Below are positions 25,556 to 33,760 of a stretch of DNA of 64,000 nucleotides, in pieces. The DNA is taken from the NCBI RefSeq assembly GCF_019285775.1, contig NZ_CP079105.1, positions 1,240,001 through 1,304,000 of the forward strand, written 5' to 3'. Positions within the stretch are counted from its first letter, which is position 1. Every line of letters begins with the position of its first letter. The notes under the pieces were generated by a model. It was given only the letters and a program-made list of their open reading frames with translations, made no database searches and had not been told where the DNA came from. The stretch comes from Skermania piniformis. GTDB taxonomy: Bacteria > Actinomycetota > Actinomycetes > Mycobacteriales > Mycobacteriaceae. A program made the translations under genes and the position numbers.

Positions 25556-27004
25556 GTGAAGAGCACCGTCGAGCAGCTGAGCCCGACGCGGGTCCGGATC
25601 AATGTTGAGGTGCCCTTCGAGGAGCTCAAGCCGGACTTCGACCGCACCTACAAGTCGCTGGCCCAGCAGGTCCGGGTGCCTGGATTCCGGCCCGGTAAGG
25701 CCCCGGCCAAGCTGATCGAGGCTCGCCTCGGTCGCGGCGCGATCCTCGAGCAGGTGGTCAACGACGCTCTGCCGGCTCGCTACGACGAGGCGGTGAGCGC
25801 CGCCGAGATCAAGGTGATCGGTCGCCCGGATATCGAGGTCACCAAGCTGGACGACGGCCAGCAGATCGCCTTCACCGCCGAGGTGGACGTTCGTCCGGAG
25901 ATCGCCCTGCCCGACTTCGACGCGCTCACGGTAACCGTGGATCCGGTCGAGGTCACCGACGCCGACGTCGCTGAACGGCTGGATTCGTTGCGGCACCGCT
26001 TCGGCACGTTGACCGGTGTGGAGCGCGCCGCCCAGGACGGCGACTTCGTGTCGATCGATCTGTCGGCGACGGTGGACGGCAACCCGGTGGATGAGGCTTC
26101 CGCGTCCGGGCTGTCCCATGAGGTGGGCTCGGGTGACCTGATCGCCGGCCTGGATGAGGCCATCGTCGGCCTCGCCCCAGGCGGTTCACGGGAGTTCGGT
26201 TCACAACTGGTCGCCGGTGAGCACGCCGGTCGGGACGCGGTCGTCACCGTCACGGTGAATACCGTCAAGGAGCGGGAGCTGCCGGCCGAGGACGACGAGT
26301 TCGCCCAGCTGGCCAGCGAGTTCGACACCCTCGACGAGCTGAAGGACGATCTGCGGACTCGGGCCCGGCGGATGAAGCAGATCGAGCAAGCCGGGCAGAT
26401 CCGGGACAAGGTGCTCGAGCAGCTGCTCGACACCGTCGAGATCCCGTTGCCCGAAGCGGTGGTGCAGGCCACCGTCGACTCCCAGCTGCATGATGCGGTG
26501 CATGCGCTCGACCATGACGAGGAAGCGTTGAATCGGCTCCTGGCCGAGGACGGCACCACGCGGGAGGAGTTCGATGCGCAGAACCGCAGCAACGCCGAGC
26601 AGTCGGTACGTACCCAGCTGTTGCTCGACGCCCTCGCCGACGCGGGCGACACCCAGGTCAGCCAGGAAGACCTGACCGAGCGGATCGTCTTCCAGGCGCA
26701 GCGATACGGGGTGCCGCCGGAGCAGTTCATCCAACAGTTGAGCCAGCACAACCAGCTCGGTGCACTGCTGGCCGACGTCCGCCGCGGCAAGGCGCTGGCC
26801 GCGGTGGTGGAGCGGGTCACGGTGACCGATACCGCCGGTAACCAGGTAGACACCGCCGAACTGTTCGGTACCGGCGCTCCCGATGCCGACGTGACCGATG
26901 CCGGCTCGGCCGACGATGCCGCGGCTGATCTCGACGCGGACGTCGACGATGGAGATTCGCCGAGCGCGTCGGACGCCGACGTGGAAGCCACGACCGCGAA
27001 CTGA
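25556..27004 (+). CDS. tig: Trigger factor, ribosome-associated peptidyl-prolyl isomerase chaperone
   Basis: A 482-residue chaperone that meets nascent chains at the ribosome exit. The N-terminal ribosome-binding domain contains the signature GFRPGKAP; an FKBP-type domain follows (about residues 160-245), then the helical C-terminal arm. The last 50 or so residues are an Asp/Ala-rich acidic tail (repeated DADVDD-type runs), common in actinobacterial versions. GTG at 25556 is preferred over ATG at 25550 for ribosome-site spacing. It is followed by clpP1-clpP2, a co-located protein-quality unit as in M. tuberculosis (Rv2462c). Confidence 0.96.
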   Translation: MKSTVEQLSPTRVRINVEVPFEELKPDFDRTYKSLAQQVRVPGFRPGKAPAKLIEARLGRGAILEQVVNDALPARYDEAVSAAEIKVIGRPDIEVTKLDDGQQIAFTAEVDVRPEIALPDFDALTVTVDPVEVTDADVAERLDSLRHRFGTLTGVERAAQDGDFVSIDLSATVDGNPVDEASASGLSHEVGSGDLIAGLDEAIVGLAPGGSREFGSQLVAGEHAGRDAVVTVTVNTVKERELPAEDDEFAQLASEFDTLDELKDDLRTRARRMKQIEQAGQIRDKVLEQLLDTVEIPLPEAVVQATVDSQLHDAVHALDHDEEALNRLLAEDGTTREEFDAQNRSNAEQSVRTQLLLDALADAGDTQVSQEDLTERIVFQAQRYGVPPEQFIQQLSQHNQLGALLADVRRGKALAAVVERVTVTDTAGNQVDTAELFGTGAPDADVTDAGSADDAAADLDADVDDGDSPSASDADVEATTAN

Positions 27005-27019
27005 GATTTCGCGATCAAG

Positions 27020-27038
27020 TTTGCGCTGTCAGCGAAGT
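27020..27038. promoter_or_regulatory. Candidate ClgR operator upstream of clpP1
   Basis: The core CGC-TGTCA-GCG (27024-27034) with flanking TT and AA matches the CGC-N5-GCG ClgR box known upstream of actinobacterial clpP1P2; on the minus strand it reads TTCGCTGACAGCGCAA. A -10-like TAGGGT (27076-27081) lies downstream with no good -35, as expected for an activator-dependent promoter. Inference from the consensus. Confidence 0.55.
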
Positions 27039-27199
27039 AGGGCGGTGCCGGGCATCCGGCGCCGCCCGCTTTGGTTAGGGTCTGTAGCAACAGATCCGTA
27101 CGAAGAGTCACGGTCACGAAGTCACCGTCACAGAGTCACCCGTCACACGAGAGCCAACGCCATGTGTCGGCAAGGTCCGAAGTAGAAAGTAGGTACACC

Positions 27200-27784
27200 A
27201 TGACGTCGCCCACCTCGGGGCTCAACCTGAGTGATTCGGTGTTCGAGCGGCTGCTTCGCGAGCGCATCATCTTCCTGGGCACCCAGGTCGACGACGATAT
27301 CGCGAACAAGCTGTGTGCTCAGATGTTGCTGCTTGCTGCCGAAGATCCCGTCAAAGACATCTCGCTCTACATCAATTCGCCCGGCGGCTCGGTCACCGCG
27401 GGGATGGCGATCTTCGACACGATGGAACTCGTCGAATGCGATGTCGCCACCTACGGCATGGGTATGGCCGCCTCGATGGGCCAATTCCTGCTGACCGCCG
27501 GGACCAAGGGCAAGCGCTATGCGTTGCCGCACGTCCGCATCCTGATGCACCAGCCGTCCGCCGGGGTCGGCGGGACGGCGGCGGACATCGCGATCCAGGC
27601 CGAGATGCTGACCAAGAGCAAGCGGGAACTGCACGAACTGAATGCGCTGCACACCGGCAAGACGATCGAGCAGATCACCGAGGACGCGGATCGGGACCGC
27701 TGGTTCACCGCGCAGGAAGGTCTGGAATACGGCTTCGTGGACCAGATCATCGCCCGGACCTCAGCGCGCGCATCCGCCAACTGA
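27200..27784 (+). CDS. clpP1: ATP-dependent Clp protease proteolytic subunit 1
   Basis: A 194-residue serine protease subunit of the ClpP1P2 barrel. The nucleophile lies in GMAASMGQF, the His in LMHQPSAG and the Asp further on in [11 protein letters not shown] at 27200 is preceded by AAAGTAGG. clpP2 follows after 26 bp and clpX further on, matching Rv2461c. Both subunits are needed for activity in mycobacteria. The region upstream contains clustered GTCAC repeats (27108-27147) and a probable ClgR box. Confidence 0.97.
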   Translation: MTSPTSGLNLSDSVFERLLRERIIFLGTQVDDDIANKLCAQMLLLAAEDPVKDISLYINSPGGSVTAGMAIFDTMELVECDVATYGMGMAASMGQFLLTAGTKGKRYALPHVRILMHQPSAGVGGTAADIAIQAEMLTKSKRELHELNALHTGKTIEQITEDADRDRWFTAQEGLEYGFVDQIIARTSARASAN

Positions 27785-27810
27785 CCGCTCACCCAGACTT
27801 GGAGACCACG

Positions 27811-28440
27811 ATGGTTCAACCGATCCCGCAATCGCGCTACATCCTGCCTTCGTTCATCGAGCACTCCAGCTTCGGCATCAAGGAGTCCAACCCGTACAAC
27901 AAGCTGTTCGAGGAGCGGATCATCTTCCTCGGCGTGCAGGTCGACGATGCCTCGGCGAACGATGTCATGGCTCAGCTGCTGGTGCTCGAGTCGCTCGACC
28001 CGGACCGCGACATCACCATGTACATCAACTCCCCAGGCGGCTCGTTCACCGCGCTGATGGCGATCTACGACACCATGCAGTACGTCCGGGCCGACGTCGC
28101 CACCGTCTGCCTGGGTCAGGCGGCCAGCGCGGCCGCGGTGCTGCTCGCGGCGGGCACCCCGGGCAAGCGGGCCGCGTTGCCCAACGCTCGGGTCCTGATC
28201 CATCAACCGGCACTCGGTGGGGCGATCCAGGGACAGGTGAGTGACCTGGAGATCCAGGCGGCCGAGGTCGAGCGGATGCGGACGCTGATGGAATCGACGT
28301 TGTCTCGACACACCGGCCGGCCCGCCGAGCAGATCCGCCGAGACACCGATCGGGACAAGATCTTGACCGCGGCCGAGGCAAAGGACTACGGGATCATCGA
28401 CACTGTCTTCGAGTACCGGAAACTGAGCGCGACCAAGTAG
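27811..28440 (+). CDS. clpP2: ATP-dependent Clp protease proteolytic subunit 2
   Basis: A 209-residue ClpP paralogue that pairs with ClpP1. It has a longer N terminus ([18 protein letters not shown]) characteristic of actinobacterial ClpP2, the nucleophile in [12 protein letters not shown], the His in LIHQPALGG and an Asp in [13 protein letters not shown] lies six bases before the ATG. It is expressed with clpP1. Confidence 0.97.
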   Translation: MVQPIPQSRYILPSFIEHSSFGIKESNPYNKLFEERIIFLGVQVDDASANDVMAQLLVLESLDPDRDITMYINSPGGSFTALMAIYDTMQYVRADVATVCLGQAASAAAVLLAAGTPGKRAALPNARVLIHQPALGGAIQGQVSDLEIQAAEVERMRTLMESTLSRHTGRPAEQIRRDTDRDKILTAAEAKDYGIIDTVFEYRKLSATK

Positions 28441-28665
28441 CGACCGGTCGGTGGGTGACCGCGTGTGCGACACGCCGTTACCAGCGGATTGCGGGGCGGC
28501 GCGGCGGGCACCAGGAAGGCTGGGGTTCCCGCGAATCGGGAGCGGGGCCGGCGAGTGTGAACCGACGTCAGAAGGGTCGACCCCGCTCCCGGGTAACGGG
28601 TACGGTCTCATCAGGACCTTTGCTCTCGACCAGCTTAGGTGAACAGAAAGTAGGGGTACCAGGAG

Positions 28666-29946
28666 ATGGCGCGCATCGGCGACGGCGGCGATCTGCTCAA
28701 GTGCTCGTTCTGCGGCAAGACGCAGAAGCAGGTGAAGAAGCTCATCGCCGGTCCCGGTGTGTACATCTGTGACGAGTGCATCGACCTCTGCAACGAGATC
28801 ATCGAGGAAGAGCTGGCCGAGTCCAACGAGGTCAAGCTGGACGAACTGCCGAAGCCGGCGGAGATCCGGGAGTTCCTGGAAAACTACGTCGTCGGACAGG
28901 ACCCGGCCAAGCGGACGCTGGCCGTCGCCGTTTACAACCACTACAAGCGGATCCAGGCCGGGGACAAAGGTCGGGATGCGCGCGGCGAGCAGGTCGAGCT
29001 TGCCAAGTCGAACATCCTGATGCTGGGCCCCACCGGCTGCGGCAAGACCTACCTCGCGCAGACGCTGGCGAAGATGCTGAACGTGCCGTTCGCCATCGCC
29101 GACGCGACCGCGTTGACCGAGGCCGGTTATGTCGGTGAAGACGTGGAAAACATTCTGCTGAAGCTGATTCAGGCCGCGGACTACGATGTGAAGCGGGCCG
29201 AGACCGGCATCATCTACATCGACGAGGTCGACAAGATCGCGCGCAAGAGCGAGAACCCCTCGATCACCCGGGACGTCTCCGGTGAGGGTGTCCAGCAAGC
29301 TTTGCTGAAGATTCTCGAGGGCACCCAGGCAAGTGTCCCGCCGCAGGGCGGCCGCAAGCATCCGCACCAGGAATTCATCCAGATCGACACCACCAATGTG
29401 TTGTTCATCGTGGCGGGAGCGTTCGCCGGGCTGGAGAAGATCGTTTCGGACCGGATCGGGAAACGGGGGATCGGCTTCGGCTCCGAGGTGCGCTCCAAGG
29501 CGGACATCGACACCGCAGACCGCTTCGCCGAGGTGATGCCGGAGGATCTGATCAAGTTCGGCCTGATCCCGGAATTCATCGGGCGATTGCCGGTGGTCGC
29601 CTCGGTGACAAATCTGGATCGAGATTCGCTGGTGCAGATCCTGTCCGAGCCGCGCAATGCGCTGGTCAAGCAGTACACTCGCCTGTTCGAAATGGACGGT
29701 GTCGAACTGGAATTCAGCCAGGATGCGTTGGAGGCGATCGCGGATCAGGCGATCCATCGGGGGACCGGTGCCCGCGGCCTGCGCGCGATCATGGAAGAAG
29801 TGCTGCTTCCGGTCATGTACGACATACCCAGTCGGGACGACGTGGCCAAGGTCGTCGTGACCGAAGAGACCGTCGTGGACAACGTGCTGCCGGCGATCGT
29901 CGGCCGTAAGCCGCCGCGTCAAGAGCGTCGCGACAAGTCGGCCTGA
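28666..29946 (+). CDS. clpX: ATP-dependent Clp protease ATP-binding subunit ClpX
   Basis: A 426-residue AAA+ unfoldase that feeds substrates to ClpP1P2. The N-terminal zinc domain has two Cys pairs (CSFC and CDEC, about residues 10-37). Walker A GPTGCGKT is near residue 120 and Walker [10 protein letters not shown] near 182; the GAFAGL and RGTGARGL segments are typical. The 225-bp gap after clpP2 holds no gene and should carry its own promoter. Length and sequence are standard. Confidence 0.97.
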   Translation: MARIGDGGDLLKCSFCGKTQKQVKKLIAGPGVYICDECIDLCNEIIEEELAESNEVKLDELPKPAEIREFLENYVVGQDPAKRTLAVAVYNHYKRIQAGDKGRDARGEQVELAKSNILMLGPTGCGKTYLAQTLAKMLNVPFAIADATALTEAGYVGEDVENILLKLIQAADYDVKRAETGIIYIDEVDKIARKSENPSITRDVSGEGVQQALLKILEGTQASVPPQGGRKHPHQEFIQIDTTNVLFIVAGAFAGLEKIVSDRIGKRGIGFGSEVRSKADIDTADRFAEVMPEDLIKFGLIPEFIGRLPVVASVTNLDRDSLVQILSEPRNALVKQYTRLFEMDGVELEFSQDALEAIADQAIHRGTGARGLRAIMEEVLLPVMYDIPSRDDVAKVVVTEETVVDNVLPAIVGRKPPRQERRDKSA

Positions 29947-30001
29947 TCGTCGCGCTGCTGCCGGTAACCTCGGGGAAACGCTCCCCGCGAGAGGATTTCC
30001 G

Positions 30002-31636
30002 ATGCTCAGCACGATGCAAGACGTACCGCTTTCTCTGGCGACCTTGCTCCGTTACGGCTCGACCGCGCAGAGCGAGGCCGAGGTCTGTACCTGGACCGGA
30101 ACCGAGTCGCGGCGGCTTTCGTACGGCGACCTCGGCATCCAGAGCGCGAAGCTGGCCCACGCGCTGCGCGGGCTCGGGGTCGGCGAGGACGACCGGGTCG
30201 CGACGTTCATGTGGAACAACAACGAGCACATGGCGGCCTATGCCGCGATTCCGGCGGCCGGCTGGGTACTGCACCCGCTGAACATCCGGCTGTTCCCCGA
30301 GCAGTTGGTCTACATCGTCGCGCACGCCGACGATCGCGTCGTCATCGTGGACGGTTCGCTGTTGCCGCTGTTCGGTCCGCTGTTGCCGCAGCTGCCCGCG
30401 GTGCGGCACGTGATCGTGGCCAACGGTGATCCGGCCCAGCTGCAGGCGCCCGCCGGGGTACAGGTGCACGGCTACGACGAGCTGGTGGCCGATCAGCCGG
30501 AGACCTACGACTGGCCGGTGCTCGACGAACGCACCGCCGCGGCGATGTGTTACACCTCCGGCACCACCGGTAATCCGAAGGGCGTGGTGTACTCGCACCG
30601 CTCGATGTGGTTGCACTCGATGCAGGTGTGCGCCGGCAACGGGATGGCGCTGTCGGATCGGGACAAGACCCTGGTGATCGTGCCGATGTTCCATGCCATG
30701 GCGTGGGGATTGCCGTATTCGGCGCTGATGTGTGGCGCGTCGCTGGTGATGCCGGACCGGTTCCTGCAGCCGGAGCCGCTGCTGCAGATCCTGGCGGCCG
30801 AGCGGCCCACCTTCGCCGGGGCGGTCCCGACGATCTGGAATGCGGTGCTGGGCCGGTTGCAGACGAACCCGCAGGACATCTCGCACCTGCGAGCGGTGAT
30901 CGTCGGTGGCTCGACGGCGCCACCGTCGTTGATGGAGGCGTTCGAGAAGCTCGATGCGCCGATCCTGCACGCGTGGGGGATGACCGAGACCTCGCCACTG
31001 GCCAGCGTTGCCTGTCCGCCGGCTGGCACCGAGGGAGCGGAAGCCTGGCGATACCGGCTCAGCCAAGGCCGGTTCCCGGCCGCTGTCGAGGCGCGCGCGG
31101 TCGGCGAGGACGGGCAGCCGGTGCCGAACGACGGTACGTCGTGGGGGGAGATCGAGGTGCGCGGTCCGTGGATCACCGGCTCCTACTACGACCCGGCCGG
31201 CAATGTCACGGATCCGGACAAGTTCCACGACGGATGGCTGCGCACCGGCGACGTCGGCACGATCACCCCGAACGGCTACCTGACCCTGGTCGACCGGTCG
31301 AAGGATGTGATCAAGTCGGGCGGCGAGTGGATCTCGTCGGTCGATCTGGAGAACGAGGTGATCGCGCATCCCGACGTCGCCGAGGCTGCGGTGATCGGTG
31401 TGCCCGATCCGAAGTGGGACGAGCGGCCACTGGTCGCGGTGGTTCGGCGGGAGGGGAGCGAGGTCTCGGCGGACGAGCTGCGCGACTATCTCGCCGACAA
31501 GGTGGCCAAATGGCAGTTGCCGGAGCGCTGGACCTTCATCGCCGAAGTTCCGAAGACCAGCGTCGGCAAGTTCGACAAGAAGCGGCTGCGCGCGCAGTAC
31601 GCCGCCGGCGAGCTCGACGTGGTCGGCGAGCCGTAG
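30002..31636 (+). CDS. Fatty acid-CoA ligase (AMP-binding, FadD type)
   Basis: A 544-residue adenylate-forming enzyme that activates a fatty or related carboxylic acid to its CoA thioester. Motifs in order: TSGTTGNPKGVVYSHRS near 184, WGMTETSP near 324, GWLRTGDVG near 410, DRSKDVIKSGGEW near 430 and the C-terminal Lys region PKTSVGKFDKK near 516. It lies downstream of clpX with a 55-bp gap but is functionally unrelated; it is absent from this place in M. tuberculosis. It converges on a second acyl-CoA ligase across a strong hairpin. Chain-length specificity cannot be told. Confidence 0.93.
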   Translation: MLSTMQDVPLSLATLLRYGSTAQSEAEVCTWTGTESRRLSYGDLGIQSAKLAHALRGLGVGEDDRVATFMWNNNEHMAAYAAIPAAGWVLHPLNIRLFPEQLVYIVAHADDRVVIVDGSLLPLFGPLLPQLPAVRHVIVANGDPAQLQAPAGVQVHGYDELVADQPETYDWPVLDERTAAAMCYTSGTTGNPKGVVYSHRSMWLHSMQVCAGNGMALSDRDKTLVIVPMFHAMAWGLPYSALMCGASLVMPDRFLQPEPLLQILAAERPTFAGAVPTIWNAVLGRLQTNPQDISHLRAVIVGGSTAPPSLMEAFEKLDAPILHAWGMTETSPLASVACPPAGTEGAEAWRYRLSQGRFPAAVEARAVGEDGQPVPNDGTSWGEIEVRGPWITGSYYDPAGNVTDPDKFHDGWLRTGDVGTITPNGYLTLVDRSKDVIKSGGEWISSVDLENEVIAHPDVAEAAVIGVPDPKWDERPLVAVVRREGSEVSADELRDYLADKVAKWQLPERWTFIAEVPKTSVGKFDKKRLRAQYAAGELDVVGEP

Positions 31637-31642
31637 TCACCC

Positions 31643-31684
31643 AGACCCCGGGATCGACAAGTCCGACTACCGATCCCGGGGTCT
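31643..31684. terminator. Bidirectional hairpin between convergent acyl-CoA ligase genes
   Basis: A perfect 14-bp inverted repeat (AGACCCCGGGATCG at 31643-31656 and CGATCCCGGGGTCT at 31671-31684) with a 14-nt loop fills the 57-bp gap between the two stop codons. No T-tract is present, as is common for actinobacterial terminators. Confidence 0.7.
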
Positions 31685-31693
31685 CGGCCGGTT

Positions 31694-33343
31694 TCAGATA
31701 TCCATCGTCTCCAGCTGACGGCGCAGTACCTTCCCGGTCGCGTTGCGCGGCAACTCGTCGACGAACACCACGTCCCGCGGCACCTTGAACCGGGCCAGGT
31801 TGGCTTTGACGTAATCCTTGAGCTCTTGGGCGTCCTGGTTCGAGTTCGGACCGGGCACGACGAAAGCGCGTAATCGTTTGCCGAAGTCGGCGTCCTCGAC
31901 TCCGACGACGGCGGCGTCGTGCACGTCGGATCGCTCGGCCAGCAGATTCTCCACCTCCAGCGGGAACACGTTCTCGCCGCCGGAGACGATCATGTCGTCG
32001 TCGCGACCGTCGACGAACAGATAACCCTGCTCGTCGAAATGGCCGACGTCGCCGCTGGAGAGCATCCCGTCGACGATCTCCTTGTGCCGGCCGTCGGTGT
32101 AGCCGCCGAAGCTGAGCCCGCTGGAGACGAAGATCGTGCCGACCTCACCAGGCTCGGTGATCTTGTTGCGCTCGGCGTCGTAGATGGCCACCCGGCACCC
32201 CACCGGCGGTCTGCCGACGGTGCCGGGCGCACGGCGCATGTCTTCGGGGGTAGCTACCGCTGCGACCGCGACCTCGGTCGAGCCGTACAGGTTGTACAGC
32301 ACATTGCCGAACTGGCGAGCGGTGCGCCGTGACAGGTCGGGTGAGACCGCGGAGCCGGCGGCGAAGATCACCTGCAGCGAGGACGTGTCGTAGCGACGCA
32401 GGATCTCCGGGTCGAGATCGATGATCCGCTGCAGCATGGTCGGTACGACGACGAGCGTCGTCGCCCGGTACTTGGCGATGTTGGCCAAGGTGGCCTCCGG
32501 ATTGAACCGGCGCTGCTGGAACACCACGGTATTGCCCAGGCCGACCCCGACCGAGAACTGCGACAGGCCCGTGCCGTGGAAGATCGGGGCCGCCATCACC
32601 ATCGTGCCGTCCCGGGTGATCGGCACCCGATCGATGAACTGGGCCGCCGCCAACGGCGAAACCTTGTCGCGGGGTGCACCTTTGGGCGTTCCGGTGGTGC
32701 CGCTGGTCAGGATCACCATGCCGCCCGGCTGCGCTGGGGTCGGTAGTGGTGCCGACGAGTGCTCCGCGATCAAGGTATCGACTGTGGTCAGCGTCGGGTC
32801 TGCGTCGTCCTTCTCGTCGACCCAGGTCAACACCCGCGGGATCGATGCGGGAACAGCGTCGAGCAGATCGAGGAACTCGCTGTCGTGCAACACCGCCCGA
32901 ACCTGCTCGCGTTCGGCGACGGCGGCGAACTGCGGCTTGGCGAAGCCAGTGTTCATCAGCACCAGCCGGACGCCGAGCTTGCCGGCGGCCAGCATCGACA
33001 ACACCATCCCGCGGTGGTCGCGGCACAGCGTGGCAACCACCGAGCCGGGCTGCACGCCGAGCTCCCGGAGGCCGCGTGCGTACGCATTGGACAAGGTGTC
33101 CAGCTCGGCGAAGGTGAGCGCGCCGCGCTCGTCGATGATGGCGGCGGCACCGGGGCGCAGCTGCAACCCACGGTCCATGACCGCGACGAACGGTCCGTAT
33201 CGATTGGCGATCCGGATCGAGCGCAAGCCTTCGTCCGGTCGTAGGGGATTGAGCATGCCGCGTCGGGTGAGCACGGCAAGACTTTGCGCGATGTCGCCGG
33301 TCTGGCGAGCAATCGTCGTCGGCAAGGAAAGAAAATCCGTCAT
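31694..33343 (-). CDS. Acyl-CoA ligase (AMP-binding, FadD12-like group)
   Basis: A 549-residue AMP-binding enzyme. It has ILTSGTTGTPKGAPRD near residue 213, NLYGSTEVAVA near 365, SSGDVGHFDEQGY and GRDDDMIVSGGENVFP near 430, and PRNATGKVLRR at the C terminus. The N-terminal 50 residues are amphipathic, as in membrane-associated FadD proteins. ATG at 33343 has GAAAGGA upstream; the frame is open for another 88 codons, but those lie in the non-coding region and lack a ribosome site. It probably activates long-chain acids for lipid synthesis or beta-oxidation. Confidence 0.92.
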   Translation of the reverse strand: MTDFLSLPTTIARQTGDIAQSLAVLTRRGMLNPLRPDEGLRSIRIANRYGPFVAVMDRGLQLRPGAAAIIDERGALTFAELDTLSNAYARGLRELGVQPGSVVATLCRDHRGMVLSMLAAGKLGVRLVLMNTGFAKPQFAAVAEREQVRAVLHDSEFLDLLDAVPASIPRVLTWVDEKDDADPTLTTVDTLIAEHSSAPLPTPAQPGGMVILTSGTTGTPKGAPRDKVSPLAAAQFIDRVPITRDGTMVMAAPIFHGTGLSQFSVGVGLGNTVVFQQRRFNPEATLANIAKYRATTLVVVPTMLQRIIDLDPEILRRYDTSSLQVIFAAGSAVSPDLSRRTARQFGNVLYNLYGSTEVAVAAVATPEDMRRAPGTVGRPPVGCRVAIYDAERNKITEPGEVGTIFVSSGLSFGGYTDGRHKEIVDGMLSSGDVGHFDEQGYLFVDGRDDDMIVSGGENVFPLEVENLLAERSDVHDAAVVGVEDADFGKRLRAFVVPGPNSNQDAQELKDYVKANLARFKVPRDVVFVDELPRNATGKVLRRQLETMDI

Positions 33344-33760
33344 CGTCGACGATCCTTTCGAGGGTTTCGACCGCTTCGAGAGAGCCGTCGGCCCGCCCCC
33401 CCGACCGTGATTTCGAGAATAACATCGGTGCCAGCCAGGTCGGTCGAACGGTCTGATCCCACGGCTGCCCGCCCGCGCGGCGGATCGGTCGGGCTCGGCG
33501 CGGTGTAACACGGCTTCGGGCCCCCGCGATCGACCGATCGATAACGCTCGACCGGTCGAAAAACCGACTCGGAGATTGCAAGTCGAGCCGAAAAATACTC
33601 GATGCATAGGGGCTGAGTGCTGGCTGTCCGGCTATTCTCGATGGAGAGGACGGGTTGTTCGGTGTCCCTCATCCACCGAACGCCCCGTCCTTTTTCCGTG
33701 TCCGCTTTCGATGCGGCGGCCTCGGTGCGACCGTTCTCGATCGACACATAGAATCGGCGC
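33344..33760. other. 417-bp intergenic region between an acyl-CoA ligase gene and valS
   Basis: Divergent promoters for the ligase gene (minus) and valS (plus) must lie here. The part 33536-33640 is AT-richer and holds a possible -10 TATTCT (33633-33638). A hairpin with T-run (33647-33695) on the valS strand is listed separately. No T-box core (AGGGTGGNACCGCG-like) was found. Reading frames crossing the region have no coding features. Confidence 0.5.
33647..33695 (+). terminator. Intrinsic-terminator-like hairpin in the valS leader
   Basis: The outer stem AGGACGGG/CCCGTCCT and inner stem TTCGGTG/CACCGAA, separated by a short bulge, are followed by a five-T run. The orientation fits termination of plus-strand transcripts only. 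No plus-strand gene lies upstream before the minus-strand ligase gene, so the hairpin acts either on a valS leader transcript (attenuation) or ends a small RNA. Confidence 0.6.

Noticed and set aside
33344-33607. N-terminal extension of the minus-strand acyl-CoA ligase by 88 codons
   Set aside because: The extension is unlike any AMP-ligase N terminus; ATG 33343 has GAAAGGA at good spacing.
33344-33760. T-box riboswitch for valS
   Set aside because: No AGGGTGGNACCGCG-type core or specifier hairpin could be found; only a terminator-like hairpin is present.
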